Below are positions 1 through 6,728 of a DNA stretch of 17,025 nucleotides, piece by piece. Below the pieces are notes generated by a model. That model saw only the letters and a list, made by a program, of their open reading frames with translations, made no database searches and was not told the origin of the DNA. The position numbers and the translations under genes are program-made. Within the stretch, counting starts at the first letter, position 1, and each line of letters starts with the position of its first letter. This DNA is from UBA1367 sp040268355 (GTDB lineage Bacteria > Actinomycetota > Coriobacteriia > Coriobacteriales > Atopobiaceae): assembly GCA_040268355.1 (NCBI GenBank), contig JAWRIT010000093.1, positions 1-17,025 of the forward strand, written 5' to 3'.

Positions 1-31
1 CCCGCCGGATCACGCCAGATGGCCGTAGACC

Positions 32-1219
32 CTACCCGATGACGCCCACGACCTGCGCCTTGAGGTCGGCCAGGTAGGCGTCGTCCGGAATCCAGTTGCA
101 CTGGAAGGTCGGCAGCGGCATCTCGAACCCGGTGGCCTCCAGCTGCTCGGCGACTTGCTTGGGACCAAGCGGCGCCCAGCCATAGCTGCCGAAGGCGATG
201 CCCGTGCGACCGGCGTTCTTGGGGCTGAGCCCCCGCATGTACACCAAAAACTCCGCCACCGTCGGCAGCATGTTGGAGTTGAGCGTAGGAGAACCGACCG
301 CCACGTACTTGCAGTCCATAAAGACGTCCATCGCGTCGCTCACGTGGTTCTCCTTGAGGTCCATGAGCTGCGCCGGAATGTCCTTGGCCAAAAACGCGTC
401 GCAGATCGCGTGGGCCATCATGTCGGTGGAGTGCCACATGGAGTCGTACACCACCAGCGCCTTTTCCTTGAGCTTGCCCGACACGTAGTCCTGCTCGTAG
501 GCATCCAGGATGTCGTTGACGTGGCTGCGCCACACGATGCCGTGGGCAGGAGCGATGAGCTCGATGGCGTCGGGCCCAAGTCCACGCACGGCCTTGACCG
601 CGGCGGCGGCCTGCGCGCGGTAGGGCTGCACGATGTTGGCGTAGTACTTGCGGGCCTGCTTCATGACCTCGTGGACGTCGTTCTGGTCGTCGAAGCGGGC
701 CGAGCTGGAGAAGTGCTGGCCGAAGGCGTCGTTGGAGAACAGGATCTTGTCGTAGGCGTCATAGGTGACCATGTTGTCGGGCCAGTGCACCATGGGCGTC
801 TGGACGAAGGTCAGCTCGCGCTTCCCGATGGAGAGGGTGTCGCCGGTCTTGACTCCCTTCCAGCCGAGGTCGCCGTAGTGCGCGGAGAATCCCTTGACGC
901 CCTGCGGTCCCGAACAATAGAGCTCGGCGTTCGGCGCCAGCTCCTTGATGGCCGGAAGCGCGCCGGAGTGGTCCATCTCCACGTGGTTGGCGATGATGAC
1001 CTCGATCTTCGAGGGGTCGACGATGCTGGAGATGCGCTGCACCAGCTCGGTGGTGAAGGGCGCCTTGACCGCGTCGATGAGGGTGATCTTCTCGTCCATG
1101 ATGAGGTAGGCGTTGTAGGTGATACCGTCCTCGGTGGTGTAACCGTGAAAGCTGCGAGCGTTCCAGTCAATCGCGCCGACCCAATAGACGTCGGGTTTGA
1201 GCTGCACGGCACTGAGCAT
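32..1219 (-). CDS. fprA: FprA-family A-type flavoprotein (flavodiiron protein)
   Basis: This 395-residue protein has the two-domain layout of flavodiiron proteins, cytosolic enzymes that reduce O2 to water and/or NO to N2O, protecting anaerobes. The N-terminal metallo-beta-lactamase-like domain (about 1-245) carries all the expected diiron ligands: H79-x-E81-x-D83-H84 (NHVEMDHSG), H145, D164 and H226. The C-terminal flavodoxin-like domain (about 253-395) opens with the FMN phosphate loop around YDSMWHSTDMM (258-268). Length matches the roughly 400 residues of the family, and there is no fused rubredoxin or flavin reductase domain, so electrons must come from a separate partner that is not in this window. 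The start is supported by a GAGAGAGGA Shine-Dalgarno sequence a few bases upstream. Family assignment is firm; whether O2 or NO is the physiological substrate cannot be read from the sequence. Confidence 0.95.
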   Translation of the reverse strand: MLSAVQLKPDVYWVGAIDWNARSFHGYTTEDGITYNAYLIMDEKITLIDAVKAPFTTELVQRISSIVDPSKIEVIIANHVEMDHSGALPAIKELAPNAELYCSGPQGVKGFSAHYGDLGWKGVKTGDTLSIGKRELTFVQTPMVHWPDNMVTYDAYDKILFSNDAFGQHFSSSARFDDQNDVHEVMKQARKYYANIVQPYRAQAAAAVKAVRGLGPDAIELIAPAHGIVWRSHVNDILDAYEQDYVSGKLKEKALVVYDSMWHSTDMMAHAICDAFLAKDIPAQLMDLKENHVSDAMDVFMDCKYVAVGSPTLNSNMLPTVAEFLVYMRGLSPKNAGRTGIAFGSYGWAPLGPKQVAEQLEATGFEMPLPTFQCNWIPDDAYLADLKAQVVGVIG

Positions 1220-1560
1220 GTTGGGTCCTCTCTCTTCACAGGGCGACCGTCGGGTCGTCGGAGGTCAAATGGGCTTCGAGCATACCATGTCGCCCTCGCC
1301 CAGAAGCCCCCATCCCCGTCTCAGGCGCAGCGCGGGCGGCCACCGCGCATGACGTGCCTCTCGAGGCCTCGATGGAGGTTTTGCGAGCCGGTCGTCTCCC
1401 CTGTCCCCTCGTGCGAGATTCGTCACCCTTCCGAGCGGGCACCGTGCCCAAGACCTGCCCGTCTGCGCGAGCCTCGCGGCTCGTCTCAAACAACGAATTG
1501 ACAAGCCTCCCCACCTAGGCTGCTTCTTCCCCTGCAAGTGGACAGAAGGAGGAGGCGGAC
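1220..1560. other. Intergenic region between divergent fprA and the small ORF
   Basis: About 340 bp separate fprA (minus) from the 84-codon ORF (plus). It holds the candidate fprA -10 at 1279-1284 and, on the plus strand, a perfect TTGACA at 1498-1503 without a good -10 at 17 bp (TGCTTC at 1521-1526). The rest is GC-rich with no ORF that looks coding and no recognisable RNA. Frames open across it continue antisense to fprA and look like by-products of high GC. Confidence 0.5.
1279..1284 (-). promoter_or_regulatory. Candidate extended -10 promoter for fprA
   Basis: On the minus strand the motif TGG-TATGCT lies about 60 bp upstream of the fprA start, fitting an extended -10 element (TGn plus TATGCT). 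I see no convincing -35 hexamer at 16-18 bp. Position and orientation suit fprA; this is by-eye evidence only. Confidence 0.3.
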
Positions 1561-1815
1561 ATGTCCCTGCGCTTTCCTGCCAAGATGGCGGCGATCGACA
1601 TCGTTGACGACCCTGCTGGCGAGCACTTTACCGAGCTGGGTCACGAGTGGCGGGTGCTGCGCGTGCGAAGCTCCGACGTCGAGGATGACGCGTCGTTCAG
1701 GCAGGTCGTGAGGACGCTGGCACGCATGCCAGACAAGCGCCTGGCCACCAGCCGTGGTCCGCACGGCAGGCAACGCACCCTTCGCGTCGACGCCCCCTCT
1801 GATGCGTCCGCCTGA
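1561..1815 (+). CDS. Hypothetical small protein, 84 aa
   Basis: I do not recognise this family. The ORF is short but has an unusually strong Shine-Dalgarno sequence (AGGAGGAGG about 6 bases before the ATG) and GC-rich third positions like the genes around it. The protein is soluble and polar with no signal peptide or membrane segment. A central charged part (about 25-55, rich in Arg, Asp and Glu) is followed by a basic stretch (about 55-75) and an Asp/Ala/Ser tail. It runs convergently towards the EF-G-like gene, with the hairpin at 1877-1903 between them. It may be a small regulatory or binding protein, but no function is supported. The ribosome-binding site is the best argument that it is real; lack of recognisable homology is the best argument against. 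Confidence 0.45.
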   Translation: MSLRFPAKMAAIDIVDDPAGEHFTELGHEWRVLRVRSSDVEDDASFRQVVRTLARMPDKRLATSRGPHGRQRTLRVDAPSDASA

Positions 1816-1876
1816 GCCGCCCCTTCGCATCGGCCCTGCCCGCACCTGGCGCGCCTGCCGGCACCGAGAAAGGGCA

Positions 1877-1903
1877 CAGGGCCCCGCATGGAGCGGGGCC
1901 CTG
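1877..1903. terminator. Strong hairpin, likely bidirectional terminator
   Basis: A perfect 11-bp stem (CAGGGCCCCGC pairing with GCGGGGCCCTG) closes a 5-base loop. It sits between the convergent 84-aa ORF (stop at 1815) and the EF-G-like gene (stop at 1949). On the minus strand it is followed by a modest pyrimidine stretch (CCCTTTCTC). It can stop transcription of the EF-G-like gene and probably also of the small ORF; the T-tract is poor on the plus side. Confidence 0.65.
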
Positions 1904-1948
1904 CTCATCGGCTGGCTGTTCGCCTGGTGCCGCTGTCTATCGCGTGTT

Positions 1949-4009
1949 CTAGCGCTCGCCGGCGGCGCGGCGCTCCTGATACTCGGCTGCGAGCTTCTGC
2001 TGGATGTCGTGCGGCACCTGCTCGTACCCGTCGATCTCCAGCTCGAACTCGCCCGTTCCGCGCGAGAGCGAGCGCAGGCGGGTGGCGTAGTCGGTGACCT
2101 CGGCATAAGGCACGGTCGCCTCGACGGTGGTCTCCCCGGCACCTGCGGCGCCCATGCCCTCGACACGGCCGCGCGAGGCGGAGATGTCGCCCATCACCGA
2201 GCCGGCATAACTCTCTGGCACCGTAATCTTGAGGTGTGCCATGGGCTCGAGCAGCACGGGCTCGGCCTGACCGGTGGCGTCCTGGAAGCCCAGGCGGGCA
2301 GCCGTCTTGAAGGCCATCTCGTTGGAGTCGACCGGGTGGAACTGGCCGTCGTACACGGCGACCTTGACGTCGATGACGGGGTATCCCGCCAGCACGCCGC
2401 CGGCCATGGTCTCCTGGACGCCCTTGTCGATGGCGGGGATGAAGCCGCGCGGGATGGCACCGCCCACGACCTCGTCGATGAACTCGTAGCCCTGGTCGGG
2501 GTTCGGCTCGATGCGCAGGCGGCAGTCGGCGAACTGTCCCGAGCCACCGGTCTGCTTCTTGTGGCGGCCGTGGCCCGTGGCGGTGCGGCGAATGGTCTCG
2601 CGGTACGGAATGCGCAGCTTGACGGTGCGCGCCGTCACCTTCGCACGCTCCTCCAGGCGCTCCAGCAGCACGGAGACCTGTGCCTCGCCAATGGCCGACA
2701 CGATCGTCTGGGCCGTCTCGTCATCGCGCTCGACCTTGAGCGTGGGGTCGGCATCCGCGGACCGCTGCAGGAAGTCGAAGACCTTGCCCTCGGTACCGCG
2801 CACCTCGGGCTCGATGGCGATGCGGTAGAGCGAGTTGGGGAACCGGAAGGCGGCCGCCTCGACCTTGCCCGTGACCGAGAGGGTGTCGCCGGTCAGGGCG
2901 TCGAGCTTGGGCACCACGCAGATGTCGCCGGCCATGACGCTCTTGACCTCGGAGGTCTCGCGTCCGGTCATGCTGTAGAGGTGTCCCAAGCGCTCCCCCT
3001 TGCGCGTGCGCGCGTTGGTGAGCTCCAGGCCTGGCGTGACGGTGCCCGCGAGCACCTTGAGGAACGACAGCTTGCCGTTCTGCGGGTCGTTGAGGCTCTT
3101 AAAGACGAAGGCGACCGGACGGTCGTCGTCGGGGGAGATGTCGAGCTGCTCGCCGTTGACCAGCGGGATGCGCCCGAAGTCGGCCATCGTGGGGAACCAC
3201 TCGTCGGCGGCGTTCATGATGGAGACGATGCCCTCCTCCTTGACGGCGGAGGTGGCGAACACCGGAACGAACAGGCGCTCGCGGATGGCGGTGGCCAGCA
3301 GCCCCTCGAGCTCCTCCTGGGTGATCTCCTCACCCTCGAGGTACTTCATCATGATGTCGTCGTCGGCCTCTGCGACCAGGTCGATGAGCTCGTCATGGGC
3401 GGCCTGGGCCGCGTCTGCGAACTCCGCGGGAATGTCCTGCTCGACGACCTTGCCATCCTCGAGATGGCGCGCCCGCATACGCACGACGTCGATGACGCCC
3501 GCGAAGGACTCCGCGGTGCCTGCGGGGATGGTCACGGCACCGACGCGGTTCCCGAAGCGCTCCCTGCACGCATCGAGCGCGGTGTCAAAGTCGGCCTCGG
3601 GACGGTCAAGCCGGTTGATAACCACGGCACGCGCGATGGAGAGGTCCTCGGCCGCGTACCACAGACGCGTGGTGATGGTCTGCGGACCGTCGTTGGCGTC
3701 GATCACGAACAGTGCGGTCTCCGCCGCGCTCATGGCCGTGTAGGCGTCTCCCACGAAGTCCGGGTAGCACGGCGCGTCAAGGACGTTGATGCGAGCGCCG
3801 CCCCACTCGATGGGCGCCAGGGTGGTCGAGATGGAGAAGCCGCGGGCGCCCTCCTGGCCGTCATAGTCGAGCGTTGGCTTGGTGCCGGCATGGCCGCCGA
3901 GCCGCGTGGTCTTGCCCGTGAGATGCAGCATGGCCTCCGCAACCATGGTCTTGCCCGTGCCGGCCTGGCCTACAATGACGACGTTCTTGACCGTTTCCAC
4001 CTTTGGCAT
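1949..4009 (-). CDS. EF-G-like translational GTPase (EF-G2/FusA2-type paralogue)
   Basis: The 686-residue protein aligns by eye along the whole of elongation factor G: GTPase domain (about 8-275), domain II (about 295-380), domain III (about 395-465), domain IV (about 470-590, with the GHGRHKKQTGGSGQFA segment) and domain V (about 590-675, with SRGRVEGM). The domain IV tip histidine region is kept (DGQFHPVDSNEMAFK, H558), so it should enter the ribosomal decoding site like EF-G. The GTPase motifs are unusual. G1 is GQAGTGKT (14-21), G3 is DAPC (78-81) where DTPG is expected and is followed by Tyr instead of the catalytic His, and G4 is NRLD (132-135) instead of NKxD. These changes point to the EF-G2 paralogue family, whose role is poorly known, not to housekeeping fusA, which would normally sit with rpsL/rpsG. 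The start has an ideal AAGGAGGAACC site. The gene is divergent from rlmD. Confidence 0.9.
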   Translation of the reverse strand: MPKVETVKNVVIVGQAGTGKTMVAEAMLHLTGKTTRLGGHAGTKPTLDYDGQEGARGFSISTTLAPIEWGGARINVLDAPCYPDFVGDAYTAMSAAETALFVIDANDGPQTITTRLWYAAEDLSIARAVVINRLDRPEADFDTALDACRERFGNRVGAVTIPAGTAESFAGVIDVVRMRARHLEDGKVVEQDIPAEFADAAQAAHDELIDLVAEADDDIMMKYLEGEEITQEELEGLLATAIRERLFVPVFATSAVKEEGIVSIMNAADEWFPTMADFGRIPLVNGEQLDISPDDDRPVAFVFKSLNDPQNGKLSFLKVLAGTVTPGLELTNARTRKGERLGHLYSMTGRETSEVKSVMAGDICVVPKLDALTGDTLSVTGKVEAAAFRFPNSLYRIAIEPEVRGTEGKVFDFLQRSADADPTLKVERDDETAQTIVSAIGEAQVSVLLERLEERAKVTARTVKLRIPYRETIRRTATGHGRHKKQTGGSGQFADCRLRIEPNPDQGYEFIDEVVGGAIPRGFIPAIDKGVQETMAGGVLAGYPVIDVKVAVYDGQFHPVDSNEMAFKTAARLGFQDATGQAEPVLLEPMAHLKITVPESYAGSVMGDISASRGRVEGMGAAGAGETTVEATVPYAEVTDYATRLRSLSRGTGEFELEIDGYEQVPHDIQQKLAAEYQERRAAGER

Positions 4010-4082
4010 GGTTCCTCCTTACGCCGCATGCGGCACATCCCCTGGCATCTGCCATGACCCGGTGCCGCGCTTGTCTGAAGCC

Positions 4083-4104
4083 AGCGCGAACAGGCGCGCT
4101 TTTT
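4083..4104 (+). terminator. Short intrinsic-terminator-like hairpin
   Basis: AGCGCG (4083-4088) pairs with CGCGCT (4095-4100) around a 6-base loop and is followed by a T run to 4104, the textbook order on the plus strand. No plus-strand gene lies just upstream, so it could only stop antisense transcription coming through the EF-G-like gene before it reaches rlmD. On the minus strand it would lie in the EF-G-like leader. Confidence 0.35.
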
Positions 4105-4106
4105 CC

Positions 4107-4112
4107 ACTGTA
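4107..4112 (-). promoter_or_regulatory. Candidate -10 of the EF-G-like gene
   Basis: TACAGT on the minus strand lies about 97 bp upstream of the EF-G-like start codon in the divergent intergenic region. There is no good -35 hexamer at 16-18 bp, so the assignment is weak. Confidence 0.25.
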
Positions 4113-4190
4113 GCCATGCGGCACGCGAGGCGATAGCCCGCATCGGGCGACGGTGCGGATGCGTGGGTGCAGCGCGACCGCCCGCCACGC

Positions 4191-4196
4191 TACACT
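4191..4196 (+). promoter_or_regulatory. Candidate -10 of rlmD, leaderless arrangement
   Basis: TACACT ends 7 bases before the ATG at 4204. The usual distance from the -10 to the transcription start would put +1 at or next to the A of this ATG. No Shine-Dalgarno sequence precedes the ATG. Both facts fit a leaderless mRNA. No clear -35 is seen. Confidence 0.4.
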
Positions 4197-4203
4197 GTCT
4201 GCC

Positions 4204-5379
4204 ATGCCGTACAAAACCGACACCTGCCCCATCCTCAACCGCTGCGGAGGCTGCGAGACCCTCGCGGTCCCCTACCCCCTGCAGCTGAGGCGCAAGCAGC
4301 ACGCCATCGAGGAGCTGTTCTCCGATCTGCTCGCGGACTGCCCGGAGGGCACGCTCGCCCCCATCGTGGGCTCCGAGCGAACCGCCGGCTTTCGCTTCAA
4401 GGCGGCCAGTCCCTTCGCGCCCGGACCGAAGGGGTCGCTGCGCTGTGGCCTCTACGAGAAGGGGACGCACCGCATCGTGCACAGCCGGAGCTGCCTGGTG
4501 GAGGACCCCCGCTGTCGGCGCGTGCTCAACTCGCTTGCCAAAACGGCGGGACTGTGCCGCGTCAGCGCCTACGACGAGAGCACGGGACGCGGGCTTCTGC
4601 GCCACGCCGTCGTCCGCGCGGGTTGGAAGACCGACGAGCTGCTGCTGACGATCGTTGCCAACGGGGAGCGACTTCCACGGGAGCGCGAGCTGGTGCACCG
4701 CATCGTCAAGCATGCGCCCGACGTCACCGCCGTCGCCCTCAACACCAACCTGCAGCGCACCAATGCCATCCTAGGACCCACGACACGCGCCCTGTTTGGC
4801 GGCGGCGTCATGCACGACGAACTGTTGGGTGTGCGCTTCGAGATCGGGCCTACCAGCTTTTACCAGACCAACCCCGCCCAGACCGAGCGGCTGTACCGTC
4901 TCGCCATCGAAGGAGCGCGGCTCGCAGGGGGCATGCGGGTGCTGGACGCGTACTGCGGCATCGGCACCATCGGCCTGTGCGCGGCGGCGCAGGTGGACGG
5001 CCTGCAAGTGGTTGGCGTCGAGGCGGGAGCGGGGGCCATTTCCGACGCGGAGCGGAACGCCCGTCGCAACGGCCTGGACGGGCGTTGTCGTTTTGCCTGT
5101 GCCGACGCCACCGACTTCCTGCGTGACGCCGTGACGCGCCACGAGCACTACGACGCGATCATCATGGACCCACCGCGAGCCGGTTCGACACCGGAGTTTC
5201 TGAGCAGCGTGGTGGCGCTCGCCCCGCACACCGTCGTCTACGTGTCGTGCAATGCGACCACGCAGCGGCGCGACCTCGAGACGCTCCTCGCTGGCGGCTA
5301 CCGCATGGAGCGCCTCACGCCGGTGGACATGTTCCCCCACACCAAGCACATAGAGACAGTAGTGTTGCTACAGAGATAA
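4204..5379 (+). CDS. rlmD: 23S rRNA (uracil-5-)-methyltransferase RlmD/RlmCD (RumA family)
   Basis: SAM-dependent m5U methyltransferase of 23S rRNA. Taking the ATG at 4204 gives 391 residues; the frame also opens at 4153, but the extra 17 residues look unlike the family and the Fe-S motif starts right after the later Met. The Fe-S cysteines are C8, C14, C17 and C97. The SAM-binding loop is DAYCGIGTIGL (248-258), followed by DPPRAG (322-327), the catalytic cysteine in YVSCN (C349) and the conserved end DMFPHTKHIETV with E384 as likely general base. There is no N-terminal TRAM domain, as in RlmC. In Gram-positives one enzyme (RlmCD) can modify both U747 and U1939, so the exact target is uncertain. 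The last nine to ten codons (from about 5350) switch to AT-rich usage (ata, aca, gta, ttg, cta, aga, taa), unlike the rest of the gene and like the cassette that follows; see findings. Confidence 0.93.
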   Translation: MPYKTDTCPILNRCGGCETLAVPYPLQLRRKQHAIEELFSDLLADCPEGTLAPIVGSERTAGFRFKAASPFAPGPKGSLRCGLYEKGTHRIVHSRSCLVEDPRCRRVLNSLAKTAGLCRVSAYDESTGRGLLRHAVVRAGWKTDELLLTIVANGERLPRERELVHRIVKHAPDVTAVALNTNLQRTNAILGPTTRALFGGGVMHDELLGVRFEIGPTSFYQTNPAQTERLYRLAIEGARLAGGMRVLDAYCGIGTIGLCAAAQVDGLQVVGVEAGAGAISDAERNARRNGLDGRCRFACADATDFLRDAVTRHEHYDAIIMDPPRAGSTPEFLSSVVALAPHTVVYVSCNATTQRRDLETLLAGGYRMERLTPVDMFPHTKHIETVVLLQR

Positions 5380-5410
5380 ACCTTGTAGAAGCCCTTGGAT
5401 TCTTAGAGGG

Positions 5411-5438
5411 TTTACTATGGGCATGCAGATGCTATAAT
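5411..5438 (+). promoter_or_regulatory. Promoter of the GntR-ABC operon
   Basis: TTTACT (5411-5416) and a perfect TATAAT (5433-5438) are separated by 16 bp, a near-consensus sigma-70-type promoter pointing into the GntR gene. It is by far the most consensus-like promoter in the window, in keeping with the low-GC origin of this block. Confidence 0.75.
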
Positions 5439-5458
5439 GTACAGGTACAATAAGTACA
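5438..5458 (+). promoter_or_regulatory. Putative GntR operator, GTACA repeats
   Basis: Three GTACA units occur at 5439-5443, 5445-5449 and 5454-5458. The first two lie within an inverted repeat TGTAC-AG-GTACA (5438-5449). The element starts at the last base of the -10 box and covers the expected transcription start. This position suits a repressor site, and the first gene of the operon encodes a YtrA-type GntR repressor, so autoregulation is the natural reading. Binding is inferred. Confidence 0.55.
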
Positions 5459-5482
5459 ATCTGCAAGCAACGGCGGTGATCT

Positions 5483-5860
5483 ATGGAAATCATTATCAGC
5501 AATAACGCCAACAAGCCGATATATGAGCAAATTACGTCACAGGTTAAAGCAATGATAATGAGTGGGGAATTGCAGCCTGGGGAGGCAATACCTTCAATGC
5601 GATCATTGGCAAGATCAATCCATGTAAGCGTCATTACTGTTCAAAAAGCCTATGAAGACTTACAAAGAGATGGCTTCATAGACACCACGGTTGGCAGAGG
5701 AAGCTTTGTCTCCGCGCAAAACAAAGAGTTTTATCAGGAAGAACAGCAACGCATCGCAGAGGAACATTTACAAGCTGCCGCAGAGGTTGGGCGGACAAGC
5801 AATATCTCACTTGAGAAATTGACAGAGTTGTTGGCTTTGTTCTATCAGGAGGACGAATAG
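5483..5860 (+). CDS. GntR-family transcriptional regulator, YtrA subfamily
   Basis: The 125-residue protein has a GntR winged helix (about 10-78), recognisable from PIYEQITSQVKAMIMSGEL, then PSMRSLARSIHVSVITVQKAY and the wing DTTVGRGSFVS. The short C-terminal tail (about 80-125) is the small YtrA-type dimerisation extension instead of a full effector domain. Regulators of this subfamily repress the ABC transporter genes next to them and are relieved by envelope stress or antibiotics. The gene is first in a tight operon: its stop is one base before the ATPase start. The ATG follows a GGTGAT Shine-Dalgarno sequence. Codon use is AT-rich, unlike rlmD, which points to acquisition from a low-GC Firmicute-like donor. 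The inducer is unknown. Confidence 0.9.
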   Translation: MEIIISNNANKPIYEQITSQVKAMIMSGELQPGEAIPSMRSLARSIHVSVITVQKAYEDLQRDGFIDTTVGRGSFVSAQNKEFYQEEQQRIAEEHLQAAAEVGRTSNISLEKLTELLALFYQEDE

Positions 5861-5861
5861 C

Positions 5862-6728
5862 ATGGAAAACATATTAGAATTGCAACAGGTTTCCAAGACT
5901 TTCCCAAAGTCAAACTTCACATTGAAAGATGTGACGTTCTCTCTACCATATGGGGCTATTTTAGGTTTTGTTGGAGAAAATGGAGCCGGAAAAACTACTA
6001 CGATTGATTGCATTCTGAATACAATCGCAAAGGACAGCGGAACGGTAAAGCTGTTTGGAAAAGAAATGTTGGACGCAGACACAAGTATGCGAGAAAAAAT
6101 AGGGGTTGTCTATGACGGCGACAATTTCCCAACCTACTGGACTGCAGCGCAATTATCCGAGGTCATGGCGGGGCTTTACACACAATGGGATAATTCCTTG
6201 TTTCAGAAATACTTAGAGGACTTCCGCCTGCCAGCACAGCAAAAAATCAAACAATATTCCAGGGGAATGACCATGAAGTTGGCGATTGCCGCTGCATTGG
6301 CACACCACCCGCAATTATTGATTCTGGACGAAGCGACAAGTGGTTTAGACCCTATTATGCGTGATGAAATGCTGGACGTTTTTCTTGACTTTGTGCAGGA
6401 AGAAAACCATTCAATTTTGTTATCGTCCCATATCACAGGTGATTTAGAAAAGATTGCAGACTATATTGTCTTTATTCATAATGGCAAGCTCATTATGACC
6501 GCATCAAAAAATGATCTAGTGTATAACTATGCTGTTATGCGCTGCAAGGAAAGCCAGTTTCTGAAGATAGACCCCAGGGACATTCTTGCCTATCGAAAGC
6601 GTGATTTTCAAATTGATGTGCTGGTCGCTAACGGGAAGGACGCGCAGAGAAAGTACAAGGACGTCGTGATCGACCATGTTTCTGTTGATGAGATCATGCT
6701 TTTGATGGTAAAGGGGGAAAGAGCATGA
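5862..6728 (+). CDS. ABC transporter ATP-binding protein
   Basis: The 288-residue ATPase is complete: Walker A GENGAGKT (38-45), signature YSRGM (132-136, a variant of LSGGQ), Walker B LLILDE (152-157) with the following ATSGLDP, and H-loop H190 in SSHITGD. The C-terminal part (about 215-288) is a short extension typical of ATPases paired with ABC-2-type permeases, as in the YtrB/BcrA-like exporters. It should power the permease encoded by the next gene at the cytoplasmic membrane. The ATG has an AGGAGG site, and the stop overlaps the next start (ATGA). Base composition is low-GC like its operon partners. The substrate cannot be deduced; export of a peptide antibiotic or lipid, or an envelope stress response, would be usual for this GntR-ABC layout. 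Confidence 0.93.
   Translation: MENILELQQVSKTFPKSNFTLKDVTFSLPYGAILGFVGENGAGKTTTIDCILNTIAKDSGTVKLFGKEMLDADTSMREKIGVVYDGDNFPTYWTAAQLSEVMAGLYTQWDNSLFQKYLEDFRLPAQQKIKQYSRGMTMKLAIAAALAHHPQLLILDEATSGLDPIMRDEMLDVFLDFVQEENHSILLSSHITGDLEKIADYIVFIHNGKLIMTASKNDLVYNYAVMRCKESQFLKIDPRDILAYRKRDFQIDVLVANGKDAQRKYKDVVIDHVSVDEIMLLMVKGERA

Noticed and set aside
155..1501. 448-codon open frame on the plus strand
   Set aside because: Antisense to fprA, very rich in Val, His, Arg and Gly, with no domain-like pattern. The real gene on the minus strand has all catalytic residues.
1754..4057. 767-codon open frame on the plus strand
   Set aside because: It is antisense to the whole EF-G-like gene, and its His/Arg/Gly/Leu/Val-rich sequence is the usual by-product of high third-position GC on the other strand.
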